DNA from: Amorphochlora amoebiformis
Lineage: Eukaryota > Cercozoa > Chlorarachniophyceae
Direction: 5' to 3'
Assembly (NCBI GenBank): GCA_054601695.1
Contig: BAAHQB010000214.1
Span: forward strand, 62,001 to 126,000
Length of the DNA stretch: 64,000 nt
Of this stretch, positions 1 through 59,806 are shown in pieces. Each line of letters starts with the position of its first letter. Positions within the stretch are counted from its first letter, which is position 1. The position numbers were made by a program, and so were the translations under genes. The notes beneath the pieces were generated by a model. The model ran no database searches. It saw nothing but the letters and a program-made list of their open reading frames with translations, and was not told where the DNA came from.

Positions 1-99
1 GCCGCTGGTAGCTACATTGGAAGAATTACGGTGCGCACACTGTCACGATGGAATGTCACACATCAGCACTTTGGATTCCGTGCCTTCCGAGAGTTAGTG
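1..99. promoter_or_regulatory. Upstream region of the DENND10-like gene
   Basis: This mixed-composition stretch lies before the proposed start at 100. It is open in the same frame as exon 1 but shows no similarity to the DENN family, so I read it as 5' untranslated or promoter sequence. A longer N-terminus entering from outside the window cannot be excluded. Confidence 0.3.
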
Positions 100-8191
<8,092 letters not shown>

Positions 8192-9552
8192 AGCCTTGCT
8201 GATTTGCTAATTTCAGCCGCACTCTATAATCTAGATAATTGTATATCATGTTGATCATGGGTAAAATCCATTCTAAAGTCTTTCCAGAAATTATAGCTAT
8301 CTAAACATATAGTTCTGATTAAGAAATCTAGAAATGTATGTAGATCTACTAGCTCTACGTAGCTAGTCTAGATCCAACTATTAGTCATGATCTATGTGGA
8401 CTATAAACTAAGAAAGGATCCTTAGCTTCTAGTGCCGATGATGGCAAATGGCATACTCGATCATGAAAACTTCATTAAGATATGATAATCATATCTATAG
8501 TGTGTGGAGCAAATCCTCAGTATAACAGTCTAGACAATATTACCGGAAATTAAACAAGGACGAAAACGATTTCATTAAGATCAAATTGGGTGCAAAGAAC
8601 GAAGGCACAACATCAATGCCAAATCTACGAAAAAATATGTACGCTCGCTTTCAAACCGCAGTCTGTGATTATGTATATATAGATATGTAGTTAATCGCCA
8701 CACTGCGACAGAGTATGGCTCGAACAATTGGTTTTAGCCGTTAGCTACCATCCTAAGACACCGGCCGTGAAAACATTTCTTCGACCGAGTGGATCGAGAT
8801 GTGACTAAAAAAAGACTATTATTTCTTAAATCTAAGGATGGGTAGATACATGTTAAGAAAGAAAGCGAAAAAAAAAAGGAAAGATAAACTTTGCCGTTCT
8901 TTTTTTATGTATCTGTATTTCATATTCTTTATATTATTTAGAAACAACTTTTCCTCCTCTTCTTACCCTTTTGGTTGAGGCATCAAGAGCTGGACCCTAA
9001 AATATCTATATAATTAATATTATTATTATATTCCTTAAATATATATATATATATATATATATTTCTCCTCAGAGAACAAATTTGAGGAGACGAACAGAGC
9101 ACGTACTAATAAGGAGGAAGGAAACAAAAATGAAAAAAAAAAAAAAAAAAAGATGAGAACAAAAATCTACTTAAAAAGGATAAAACAACTGAGAAGTTAA
9201 CTAATGTATATATCTTTTTCATGCTCCTTCATCACAATAGCGAGTTTACCAGTAAGTATTGTCAACAGATTAGTAGTAACAGCAATAACAGTGAGTGATG
9301 TAGTAGACTGAAATTCAAGAAAAATAAACAAAGAAAAGAAAGAAAGTGAATAATAATAATAATAATAAAAAAAAAAACTCACAACTCCTGCTTCCTTCAC
9401 CCCTACTCTACCCGAAAAAAAAAAAAACATTCTCAATTTTAACCATCCAATCTCTTTTTTTTTTGTTTTGTCTTTTTCCATGTTTTTTTTTTTTTTTTTT
9501 TTCCGATTTTGAATTTCCTTTATCTCCTCCGCGCCCTCTTTTCAAGTAGATT
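8192..9552. other. Spacer between converging genes; no gene seen
   Basis: The stretch lies between the stop codons of the DENND10-like gene and Raptor, so it holds both 3' untranslated regions. It has a mixed part (about 8200-8760) rich in CTAG-containing words, then homopolymer A and T runs (about 9128-9152, 9415-9426, 9482-9503) and a short TAA run near 9350. No exon chain, RNA gene or recognisable family was found on either strand. Confidence 0.6.
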
Positions 9553-46090
<36,538 letters not shown>

Positions 46091-46231
46091 AATTTCCGGC
46101 TCGCTGGGTCGTCAGACGCCGCCAGTTCTCGCCGATGTTGCAATTCTAAAGTCTAGCGAGAGCCTCGGTCGCGCATCCATGCGAAAAATTTATTCACTTG
46201 AAACCTTCTTAGGCGATTTTAAATCCCAAAA
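46091..46231. promoter_or_regulatory. Head-to-head spacer, likely bidirectional promoter
   Basis: Only 141 bp separate the start codons of Raptor (minus) and the Rad60-like gene (plus). The stretch is GC-richer than the surrounding introns and has no TA microsatellite, which fits a shared promoter carrying both 5' leaders. An ATG at 46179 opens a short out-of-frame reading frame that overlaps the Rad60-like start and ends at 46247. No transcription start can be placed from sequence alone. Confidence 0.55.
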
Positions 46232-47436
46232 ATGGCTTCCAACCTGAACGGTCGCGTCGACGAGAGCGATTCGTCTAGTGACGAAGACGATACCTTCACC
46301 TTCGCCAGAAAGAAAAGGAAGCTACCTGGTAAGAAGAAATGTTTTCCCCTGAACGGAATCCTCAGAATTGAAGTGACAGATGAGGACCCGGAGACGGAGG
46401 ATATCGAGGTGGTGAAGGAGGTCTTACCACACGATTAATGGGTGTATTTCAGAACTCTGAGATTCTTTTTCATCAGCCTACCTACCGGGAGGCTAGGTCA
46501 AAGATTCAAAAACTCGTGGACGAGAAAAGAAGACAAGAAATGAAGGTTACAGATGCCCAACAAATTGAGGTCTCTTCCCAATACCCGAATCCGGCGTTAG
46601 AAGGTATAAACCAGATATTTCCCTCTTATTCTCATGTAGTGGGAAATGGTATTCATGAGCAATGTGGGGTGTGGGGATTTGGTTGGAGGCGAAAGGTGAC
46701 ATTACTTGCTATCATCCTCAAGAGATAGCATCAGTTGCCTCTCCATCGATCCACTTCACCGTTGCGCTGTTCAATCACGTCGTTAAAAACTAATCGCATG
46801 GTATATTAGCATATCATCGACCCGAGGAAGTCGTCAGTGACGACGAAGATGTGGACGTCAAACAGGTTGGCATGAAAGTTTAGTGCAGTAACTCAGATGG
46901 ATAATTCAAGGTAAACTACAGGACCCAGACTTGCAAAGACGATTGATGATGCTCAGGGAACATTCTCTAGCCGCAAAAATCCACGTTGACTTATCGTTAC
47001 CTCCAGAAGAAGGTATTGCTGTTGAGGAGAGCGAGCCAGGTGTGATTCAGCTGCGCATAATGCACATTAATTAAATTTACTCTGGTCGTAGATGACGAAG
47101 AAGACGACGATGACGTCAAGGAGGTTAACAATGAAGCAAAGCAGTCGAGGCAATCGGAGCGGCAGAAGTTGACAATTGTGCTGCAATCAAGCGATAAGAA
47201 GATACACACAAGAGTATTCGCGGTATCTAATCTGGATCTGTATAAAAGTATCATTATTGCAGCACTGAACCACGGTGACTCAGGATGATCCATTCTCCAA
47301 AATCCTATCCGCCCTCGAAAATATGTACAAGCGGAAGGTCAGACTGGAATTCGATGGGGACGTCCTTGAACCTTCAGAGACTCCACTGAACCTTGAGATG
47401 GAAGACGACGAAATTATAGACTTTCACCTGTTGTGA
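46232..47436 (+). CDS. Rad60-SLD (SUMO-like domain) protein
   Basis: Exons 46232-46328, 46380-46420, 46453-46603, 46810-46865, 46922-47012, 47092-47222, 47284-47436; 720 nt, 239 residues. Proteins with this domain (yeast Esc2/Rad60, animal NFATC2IP/NIP45) act with SUMO pathway enzymes in genome maintenance. The N-terminus is acidic with a basic KRK patch; acidic clusters VVSDDEDVD and EEDDDD follow. The C-terminal domain (about residues 165-239) starts KLTIVLQSSDKKIHTRV and ends in LEFDGDVLEPSETPLNLEME and DDEIIDFHLL, the beta-grasp pattern of PF11976. There is one such domain; Rad60 and NFATC2IP have two. No di-glycine tail is present, so it is not a conjugated SUMO. Introns are small (32-206 bp), unlike those of the neighbours. 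All junctions are GT-AG. Confidence 0.9.
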
Positions 47437-47726
47437 CTTGTCAAGGTAAGCAAGTCTGACATTTACTTTACAACCTAAAATCCTTATATCTTTCTCTCTC
47501 TTTCTAGACTCTCCCTTCTCTTCCTCTTCATCTTTTATTTTCCTGTTCCTCTTTTTAACATTCTCTCTTCCCATTTCCCTATTTCTCTCTTTCTTTTTCT
47601 TTAAATAAATGCAATTGTACATATACGTGTACGCAAATATTTTATGAAAGTTTCTATATATAAAATAATAATAATAATATAATAATATAATATAACATAT
47701 ATTAAAAATGAATTATATAAAAAAAC

Positions 47727-47784
<58 letters not shown>

Positions 47785-49685
47785 GATATATATATGTACG
47801 TATATACATATATGTATATATATATATATATATTCTATATATTTTTGCTATATATAATATATATATACATGTATAATTATATATATGTAGATTACATGTA
47901 TGTACATATATACATATACACGTACATATATATATATATATATATGCGTGTATATATACATAAATAAACACACATATGTAAATACATATGTGTGTTCGTA
48001 ATAACATTTATAATACACATATGTATATACGAATATATAGTATACGATAGAAGGTATAATAGGATAGAATTAACTATATATGTATGTATACATATTTACA
48101 AATATTTAGATACATGTCTATTATACATAATACATGTGTGTACATACATGTATCACATATACATGTATATATAAATCAGGTACACACACGCATATATATA
48201 TATGCACACGTATATGTAAGATATATATATATATACAGTATATGTACCAATATCTATATAGATATATATATATATATATAATATATATATACATACGTAT
48301 ATATTTGTATCTATAAATTTTGTACATTATTAAATAAGGTTGATCTGAGTGTGTCTTCCGACCTGTCCCTCGGAGACTGCAAAGTGTCAGACAAAGGATG
48401 TAGATTATGTTGTTGCGTTAGCCTAGTTAGCGGCCATGTGACAATGTCTGAATGTTACAATGTGTTATATTATTACAAAATTGTCCCGTCAACTAGAGCA
48501 AACAAATAAACGTTAAACTTTAAGCATATCTAGCACATGGCATATGCATTATAATTTAAATTTACTCTAGTTACTGGGCATAACAATAGTACTCCATATT
48601 ATTCTTTAATTACTGGAATTATAAAAATATAATAGATTATGAATGATGATGTCTATATATAAATTATTTACTAAAACTGACTCAGTACTATGATCTAAGT
48701 TTAAGCTTCGGAACACACATATACAGAGCACATCTTTTCCGCATACCTGTATTAAAGACCGTGTGTAATCTCCGACTGAACAATCCAGCATTGAACATTT
48801 ACTACGGATTGGCCTGGATAACCCAGACTAGAGTCTCTAGTAGATAGTCATTATCATGCTAGTATAACTGTATATGGTGCGGCATTGGTGCCACAGGGCG
48901 GGATATCCGGTATAATTAATACCAGTAATACAGTAAGTCGTGAAAACTTAATTGATTGCCTAGGCAACTCAGACTATTTTCGTATACCTATATCTACTAT
49001 AGCTCGCTACTAGCCGAGCATCTACTAGATCTATAGAGTAGGTATCGTAACGTAAGCCGTGGGCCAATGTTTTACCTATCTAGTGTATATAATATTAATA
49101 TATTATATACAATTATATATATATATATATATATCTAGTATATATATATATGATTTTATATACATTTATATATGCATGTATATATATACATATATATATA
49201 TATATAATATATAATATATATACTTATACACACACATACATATAAATATAAATGGCCGCGCATATCGTTAGTTAGTAATCACTAATCATCATGAAAACTA
49301 GGACTAGTCGACAAGCAAAATTCAAGGACTCGCAGACCGATTCACACGTCCAGTAATATTACAGTATATATCGTGACTCGGCGTGAATTTACTAGCTGGT
49401 GACTCTAGCTAGGCCACTATATCGCAACTTAAATCTAGTGCTAATGAAAAACCAGAGTTCGAGTCGACGTACGACTGGCTTTTGAAGATATCTCAAGATT
49501 TCTCATTATCGCGAGTCGGCCGACAGCATATGATATTCGATCGTCGGACTCGGATCTTTTCATATTTACCCCAGTACCCTACGTCCGACAGCTTGGTTCC
49601 AGCTGCAACGTGATTATTATCAGGAGCACGATTACCGCGAATTCACCGTGAGCTCACGCCAGGTCACACACCGACATTTGAATCT
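47437..49685. other. Spacer, no gene seen
   Basis: Begins with a pyrimidine-rich stretch (47490-47605) and an AATAAA at about 47603 that could serve the Rad60-like gene, then TA-rich microsatellite (47690-48330), then mixed sequence with many CTAG words (48330-49090 and 49250-49685) split by another TA block. I found no exon chain or RNA gene. The last part should hold the promoter of the next gene. Confidence 0.55.
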
Positions 49686-50580
49686 ATGGGGTGCCGTTCC
49701 ATTGCGATCCTGGCCGTCTTCTGGGCAAGCCACGGTTCCACATGGCCATGGGAGCCCATTAGTTCGGGGGAAGAGCCCGGATATGCTCAGAATCCGGCAC
49801 GTGGCCATGGTAGGAGTTCACGTGATACTCACCTCGGAGCTTCGAGTGACCGACCGAGGTAGAGGGTGAAATCCATGTTATGGCTCATGGTTCTGTGGTG
49901 TATGGCTACAGCCGTACTTGTAGATCTTACTATCTATATGCTGTTTTGAAACCACGTCGCATGCGCCCCGCAATCTGTGCAGCGGAACAGTGATTGTTCA
50001 TCTTTTCCAGGAAATACCGTCTTGACATCGAGGCTGCGGAGCGAGAATGCCTTAAAAACGGCGCGTATTTCGATGTATGTACACGAACCAAGTTGAATAC
50101 GTTTGTCTGTACGTGTTCATGTATATATGTAAATACTGTGCATTTATGCATGTAAAACCCTGACCACAATCTTTCAACACTACTCTTAGCCCAACCCTAA
50201 CTTCTACCCTGAACCTAACCCTACCAGGTGCCACTGGGGGATTCCGGGGAATTTGCAACACTTAAGTTGAGAGAAACAACGTTACTCAATATGGAGTTGG
50301 GCTTGGCAAGCAGGTTGGTTCAGTCGGTTTGGGTTTAATCTCTTCAAATACATATTTGTATATATATATAATATATATTACATATAATTCAATAGATATA
50401 TATATATATATATAATATGTATACGTAATAAAATTTCGTAGATAATAAAAAAAATACAAAGTATATCGATGTGCATGTAGGTTGCCCAGTGTAAAGACGT
50501 TCCATGGAAAGGCTATAGGGGGTGTGTATATATATACGCAAATATATGTATATCTATGTAGAAATATATGTAGATAAATA

Positions 50581-50629
<49 letters not shown>

Positions 50630-50976
50630 TGCACCTTCTAGCCTTTCGAATGCCTTTATACATATAAATAGAACTATTTATTTGTGTAAATATGTAGATA
50701 TACATGTACATATACATACTATATATATGTACATTTCTATTAAATATTTACGTGTATCGTGTTTTTAAATAGATTGGAAATATCATACACATATTCAATT
50801 TCAGAATTTATATATACTACATCAATACACATATGTATATTAATATACATATATACATATGTATATATACATATATATATGAAACATAAATTTGAACATA
50901 AATACCCGTACAAATACATTTTATTTACACATGTAGATACAAACATATACATATATGTATATACATAGATAAACTT

Positions 50977-51053
<77 letters not shown>

Positions 51054-51230
51054 GAGAGCTAACAGCTGAGCTTGACATATGCCTATCCCATGGTCTCCAT
51101 GTCCAGGTAGCCCTTACCTTAATCCTAATGCTAACTACGCAAATCGCAACGCTAACCCAACCCAACGCAATCTAAACATATTCGATTCTCGAAGCCTAGC
51201 CTATATGTGTGTATGTATATACATATGTAA

Positions 51231-51273
<43 letters not shown>

Positions 51274-51287
51274 GTATGAATATATAT

Positions 51288-51330
<43 letters not shown>

Positions 51331-51551
51331 GTGCACAAATATATAAATATAAATGTTATACATTTATATTTATATACATACATATATACATACATATATA
51401 AATATATATATACAATATATATATTATAGACATGAAATATTGTATATAAATATTGTATAAATGAAGATGTGAAGATATCTAATATAGAGAGATATATCTA
51501 CATACATCTACATATATATATATATATATATTTACATATCTGTATACATAC

Positions 51552-51586
<35 letters not shown>

Positions 51587-52185
51587 TATTCAATAAGACA
51601 TATAGTGATACACACATCAATATAACCTATCCTATCCCTTTCAACCTAAAACAAACACCCCAACCACTACCCTGAACCTAAACCAACCCTTAACAAAATC
51701 CTAACTCAAACCCAAATCCTAACCCTAACCCTAATCGGACTAAGACAAGCTGAATAATCTGATCCTAACCATAATCCTAACCCGAACCCTCCCTGCAGAT
51801 CTTCCGCCCTGGTGAACCCATCATATACATCGAACCGATTTCTAGGTGTAACGTTTGATTCTATCCAGTCTTTTCATATCTGTCGACATCCCTGTTTTGC
51901 TACCATACTCTGTCTATTATCCTTCTTTCCGCTCATTTTCCATCTCTCTCCCTCTCTCTTTTCCTTCTTCTTTCGTAGATTGTTCCTTGCTTTCTGTACC
52001 TTTCTCCGGATGCATCTGTCCCGCCATCAACTTTCTCATTCTGGCCTGTTCGTTTCTCAGTATCTTCTTTGGCTCTCTCTTGTCACTCTCATATTCTAAA
52101 TATATGTATACATGTACATATGCATATATATCTATATGCATATATGTATATATATTATATATGATTGTAAAATAATACATAAATT

Positions 52186-52231
<46 letters not shown>

Positions 52232-52559
52232 TATATATGTGTGTACATATCCGTGGTGTTATACACATACAGGGCCTCCCGCGATGTATACTTAGTGTAT
52301 AGCCACAGGAGGCATCAAACTGAGTTTGAATTTTCAAAATCGGGTTTTCCTTGGGCACCCCCAGCCCTAGCAGTAGGTACATATACATAATATCTATGTA
52401 GAGCATATAATAAATATCTGTTCACATAGTTATTGAATAGTGCATAATAAGCTGATACATATATATATATATATACTTACGTTATTCTATATATTTCTAT
52501 TTATTTATATCCGACATACAAATATGTATGTATCCATTACATATGTATTCGTTATATGC

Positions 52560-52615
<56 letters not shown>

Positions 52616-53231
52616 AACATTTATTCTACACATGTAAATATACTTTCTATTTAATTATACATTCATTTACTTATATATTCTATACATTATTAAAATATAC
52701 GACAATGTATAACATATATATATATATAGAATATATATATTTATATATATACCATACAGGGGAAAGTATTGAAGAGGGATTCATACGGGTATTTTATCAT
52801 ATATACATATACATTATAGATATATTTTTTGAATATATATATATAAATCTATATCTATGTATTTTTGTATATTATACATATGTATATGTATATATGTATA
52901 TATATATAATATATAATTATATGTTTATATATGAAAAATGTGTTTATTCATGAATTACATGCGTTTACAAGATACACATATGCGCGTGCATATGTATACA
53001 TTGTATGTATACATACACATAATAATATGTATATACATATATATGTATATATTCGATGCAATTATTCATGTATGAAACCAGTTTTTCGATATTGTAAATA
53101 TATACACATGTTACACAAGTGTGTATACATTTAGCTTCAAGGTATAGAGACTGCTATCAATACGCCAACTGCGCCAAGGATCCACGTAAAATATACGTAT
53201 ATTACATATATATATATATGTGTGTGTGTGC

Positions 53232-53270
<39 letters not shown>

Positions 53271-54024
53271 ACGTGTGTTTGCATAACCATACACATAATA
53301 TGTGTATGTGTATATATGTATATGTATATATACAGATATACATATATATATACATGTATACATATCTATATATATATATATATATTGCTATCCTTAATAA
53401 ACTGCTATCAAACCCCACCAACCCCAGCCATAATCCTTTTCTAACCTTAACCTTAACCTTAACCCTAACCTTATCCCAAACATTAACCCTAACCTTATCC
53501 CAAACCTTAACCCTAACTTTAACCCAAATCTCGTAATTCCCAACCAACCCCAACAAACTCCAAACGCAGACCTATCGAATGGCGCTGGTAGCAAACGGAG
53601 AATATTCTCAATTTCATGGAAACACCATTACTTCGGTAACTTCGATCGAGTACATATACCGTATGTGTCGTAGAAGTAACGGGGCGTTACTACGGCGCTG
53701 TCGGTCTAATTTGGGTCTAGATATCGCCTCTTTTCCAGCTCTCTTCTCTCTCTGACTTCTACATACAATCACAGTCATATAATATACATACATATAAAAC
53801 ATCTTTATACACACACATATAAAAATATACATTTATATATATATATGTATAACTATGTTTACATATCACATTTCTGATACTTAAAAATGTGTATTATACT
53901 GAAAAGTGTATTAAAATAATACAGGTTGGAGAAGCGCTTGTAAGTGCAATAAATAGGATAAACGGGATATTTAAACGAGAGTTAGGGTACAACAAATTAT
54001 CTGACTGTCAATATCTCTTGTTGA

Positions 54025-54067
<43 letters not shown>

Positions 54068-54182
54068 ATACGTAATATATTTATATATATATATGTAATA
54101 TATATACTAATATATATATATACTAATATATATATGTATATCTATATATATAACAAATGTGTTTTATGTATGCGTTTATATG

Positions 54183-54220
<38 letters not shown>

Positions 54221-55216
54221 CATATATATAAATATACACACAAATCTGTACATATTACATATACATATATATATATATATTTTAGGAATATATACTAACA
54301 CATTTGCATAAAATTTCTAAAAACTACATATGTATAAAGAAACAAAAAAAATCAAATCAGAATCAACCTTCAGTTAATAGCTAACAACACCAACCTTATC
54401 TGCCTCCACCCATGGTAACCCTAACCCTAACCCTATCCCTATCCATAACCCTATCTCCAACCCTATCCCTAACCCTAACGCTGAGTCCAATCCGAAAAAT
54501 AAAAAAAAAAGTTGAATAATAATAATTTAGCGCGAGCCTCTCGAACGATAATAACATCTTCTTCGAAATCGACAGCTTTATTCTCAACAACAACGTACCC
54601 TAACATATATCTGTATTTGTAAAATATATATATACATATACATCAGATATGCACATATATACATATATACACACGTGCATGTGTTTTGGTAGTTTACATA
54701 CTACAATACTACCCATAAACCTATACGTACATGTATAATACGTACATATAGTGTATACCCTCCTATCTTCCTCTTGTCTCCCCTCCTTTCCTCTCTCCCC
54801 TCTCTCGCTGTCTTCCTCTTATCCTCCTCTCTCTCTCTCGCTCTCTTTCTCTTATCCTCCTCTCTCTCTCTCTCTCTGTTTGTGTGTTTTCTTCCTCTCT
54901 CTCTCTCTCTGTGTATGTGTGGTCTCGTCCTCTCTCTCGCTCTTTCTCTCGCTCTCTCTCTTTTTCTCGCTCTCTCTCTCGCTCTCGCTCTCTCTCTACG
55001 TGTATAGGTGTGTTTCGCCCTCTTCTCTCTTTGATCTCCCGCCCACCTAAAAGTTATTTTTTGCCTTCGTGATGTGCGCATATACTTGTATATGTATGTA
55101 ATAATAATAATATTATATATATATATATATATATACATATATATATACATATATATATGTATATTTATATATTTATATATACATGATGTGAATATAGTTT
55201 ACTTGAAGATATATAA

Positions 55217-55249
<33 letters not shown>

Positions 55250-55827
55250 ATACGTTTGTAAATATACTGAAATAAAAATACGCTCATATTTGTACATACA
55301 TCATATATATTAATTACATACACATACACACACATATATAATATACATATATATATATATCCATTTGTACATACATCATATATTACAACTCACACATATT
55401 TACACATATATACATATATATGTAAATATATGTATATGTAGATATATCCACAGGTCTCATTCGATGACTTCGATATTGCCCACGCCCTCGCGACATCCGG
55501 GGGTCCCTATCCCCACCTCTAACCCTAACCTAACCCAGAGTTACAACCATAACCTAAAACCTTAATCCCAACCAACCTTATCCTAAGCCTAAACCTGAAC
55601 CTAAACCTGAACCTAAGCCTAATACTAGCCCTAACCCTAACCCTAACCCTAATTCATAGCCCCACAATGTGGAGAAGTGAATGGTCGTCGGACTAAGACA
55701 TGCTGAATGATTTGATCCTGACCCTAAGTATTCGTAAACTATTGTGACCGTAATTAGGGCGACGGGGTGCTCCGTCCAGTGTATGCTCATCCAGGAAGGT
55801 GATTTGAAACCCTAACCTATGTACATT

Positions 55828-55861
<34 letters not shown>

Positions 55862-55903
55862 AATATATATATATATGCTCACATATATATATATATATAT
55901 GCT

Positions 55904-55940
<37 letters not shown>

Positions 55941-56672
55941 TACTAATATTGTGAATGTGACAATCTCTGGTATGTAATAGATGTATACATATATAAATAT
56001 ATATAGATATATAAAAATATATTCACATATATAATGTGTATTTATCATGAATACATATATATATATATATATGCTCATACATATACGTATATGTACACAC
56101 GCATTAAAATATATTTATATCCATATTCGAAAATAGGACTCAGCATTCTCTGGCCTTCCTTCCCCAACCGGCGACAGCTTTTGGGTTACCCTCACCTACC
56201 AACCCCTAACCTGAAGCTCTTAACCTGTCCCTATTCCTAACCTTAAGCTCTAAACCTCCTCTATGACTAACAAACCCTCTCTAAACAACCCTAACCCCAA
56301 CCTAGGCCTAGACCTAACCCCAACAACACGATCTGCTGTGATCCCAAACAGCACTAAAACCCCACAATGTGGAGGAGTCAATGGTCCTCGGACTAAGACA
56401 TGCTGAATACTCTCATCCTAATCCGCTCACGACACAATGTACACCACATCATGAGATCTGCTGAGGTCTCTCATAGCTAATAGTACCCCGTAAATGGCGG
56501 AGTTTTTGACCCTGGAGCTAGGACATGCTGAATAATTTTTTCATCGTAACCCCGAAAGGTTGACTACGTATCTCATGTTATTGGAATTCAGGCAATTTAA
56601 CCCTAATGTTAATCTTAATATTCATCTTGAGTAATACTTATCCTAGCCCTACTATAGTTGGTCGATATTAGT

Positions 56673-56715
<43 letters not shown>

Positions 56716-56717
56716 TA

Positions 56718-56751
<34 letters not shown>

Positions 56752-58163
56752 TATGCATGTACTAAAAATACTTTTAGAGCACACATATGTATGTACTGCA
56801 TACATACATACATATGAATAATTATATATATACATAATACACACACATAATACACATATACACACATAAGTATTTACACATATACATACATATATATATA
56901 TATATAATATATATATTTATATTATATATATATATATATAATATACATATTACATAGTTCGGAGCCACCCCCACCATGAACGGGCTCCTGGGATCGTAAG
57001 ATACCCTAACCCTAATCCTAACCCTAACCCTAACCTGAACCTAATCCTAGCCTTAGCCCTAACCTTAACCCTTTCTAACCCTAACGGTAATCCTAAGACT
57101 AACCTGAACCCTGACCTAAACCCTAACCCTAACCCTAACCCTAACCCTAACCCTAACCTTACGGGAATCCAAAACCTCCACTCAACAACTGCAAACAACT
57201 GCAACTCCTAACGTTAACCCTAACCCTAACCCTAACCTTAACTCTGTCCATCTCTGACCCGTAACCCTAACATTAAATCGAGAAGATCAACGAACCCCCC
57301 AACTTTCTCCCTCTCTCTCTCTCTCTCTCTCCCCCGCTCTCCAGGTCGTCTCCTACTCTCTCTCCTTACACAACCTGGTTCCTCTCTCTCCCTCTCTCGT
57401 GTCCTTCGCATCTCAATGGATCCCAACCCTCCCTAATCCTAACCTAACCCTAACCCTAACCCTAACCCTAACCCTAACCTCAGCCCCGCGCTAGGGCTGA
57501 GACCTACTGAATAATCTGATCTGATACTAACCCTTATCCACCCTTAGGGACTTATCATAACTCAGGTGTGCAAGCGTACGAGACAGCTCGTGGGCGTATG
57601 AAATAGGGTCCGGAAGCACTATTATGGGATATGCAGGTTAGGGTTAGGGTTAGGATTAGGGTTAGCCTTAGGGTTAAGGATAGGGTTAGGGTTGAGGTCT
57701 AAGTATGGTGGTTAGTGTAGGAGTGTAAAAAACGTGCATGTATGCGTGTAGGGGTGTAATATATTATAAATGTATAATGTATATGTACATATAATATATA
57801 TATATATATGTATGTATGTACCTAGAAATCTATATTTATATTTATGTTTGAGCAATATTCTCTACACACCCGCGTACATACGCATATGTAGTATCCACAC
57901 ACATATGTATTGCGAGATATACATATATATATATATATGTTCAGGTCATTGATTTTTCCAAATATTGATGTATGTTCAGGATTTTGCGCCGGAGATAATA
58001 TACAGACGTCAAGTGATCCTTATTTTCACGTCGCAAGCCTGAGTCAAATAGAGGCTTTCCTGCTATCGTCAGAACATATCTTACGCATATCTAATGAGAC
58101 CATATGTTGCATATCTAACAATATGGGAATCAATATGTATGTATGGATGTATACATGTATTTA

Positions 58164-58194
<31 letters not shown>

Positions 58195-58256
58195 CTGTAG
58201 TGTGGGCGGGACGTGTGGTACTCACGTCATTTCGACGAACGCTATGCCTATGGTAA

Positions 58257-58307
<51 letters not shown>

Positions 58308-58993
58308 AACATATACGTGTATATTATGTTATATATATTATACATATGAATGTAAGGTATGCATATTCATATACAATATACATATATACATGTATTTATA
58401 TATATATATATATATGTGTGTGTGTTTAGGTCAAAGTCGGATCAGATACGCTCATAATACCCAAAAACCAGCCATTTCGCCTCAATGTATATTATATATA
58501 ATATAAAGAGATATATATATATATAATATGTATTATGTATACATATATACGTATACACATGTACACAACACATAGAATATATATATATATACATATATGT
58601 TGTGTAAGTATATGTACACATATACACAAATGTACACATATGCATGCATAGAATCTCATTCCTCTCTCTTTCTCTCTCTATCTATCCATCTATCTATCTA
58701 TCTATCTCTCTATCTATCTATCTCTCTATCTATCTATCTCTCTATCTATCTCTCTATCTCTGTCTATCTATCTCTCCATCTTTCTCTCTATTTATCTATC
58801 TCTTGCTATCTATCTCTATCAATCTATATATATATATATATATATATTTCTCCGTGTCTCTCTATCTATCTATCTTTCCCTCTCTATATCCATCTATCTC
58901 TTTATCTATCTATCTTCTATCTATCTCTCTATCTCTATCTATCTCTCTCTATCTCTCTCTATCTATCTATCTCTCTCTCTATCTATATCTATC

Positions 58994-59024
<31 letters not shown>

Positions 59025-59350
59025 CCATCTACCCTCCCTATCTATCTATCTACCTAACTCTCTATCTATCTATCTCTCTATCTATCTATCTCTCTCTCTC
59101 TAACTCTCTCACCCTCCCCCTCTGTCTCTCTCATTCTCGTTTCTCTCTGTCTCTGTCCTCTGTCTTTCTCTTATGCAGATACATACATGTACGGATGGAT
59201 GGAGTAGCCTACTCTATATATGTATGTATCTATATATATATATATATACATAAAAAAAAATATATATATATTTATAAATATATATGTATGTGTGTATATA
59301 AAATGAATGAATGTACATGAATGCACGTCTATGGCATACGGATATATTTG

Positions 59351-59406
<56 letters not shown>

Positions 59407-59739
59407 GGATATATATATAACATATAATATATATTGAGGTATAAATATATGTGTCTTATATATATATATATACATACAAATAGATATTAACCTATATGTA
59501 CACAAGCGTTACATATGTGTATATTTCAATTTATATTCGTATTTCTATCCATTTATTTCTTTATTTATTATACCTATATCTATATGTATATATATGTATA
59601 TATAATATTAATAGGCCATAGGTAGCGATGTTGACACCAGCAATATGCTATTCTACTCGTGGGAACAAATAAACCTCAATACGTAATTACACAGATAAAA
59701 CATTATATTCTATTATTATGCATATGTATACAATATATA

Positions 59740-59806
<67 letters not shown>

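Noticed and set aside
50011-50074. p24/TMED (GOLD domain) secretory receptor
   Set aside because: The exon reading [20 protein letters not shown] first suggested this, but the later exons ([22 protein letters not shown]) and consistent phases place it in the reprolysin-like gene.
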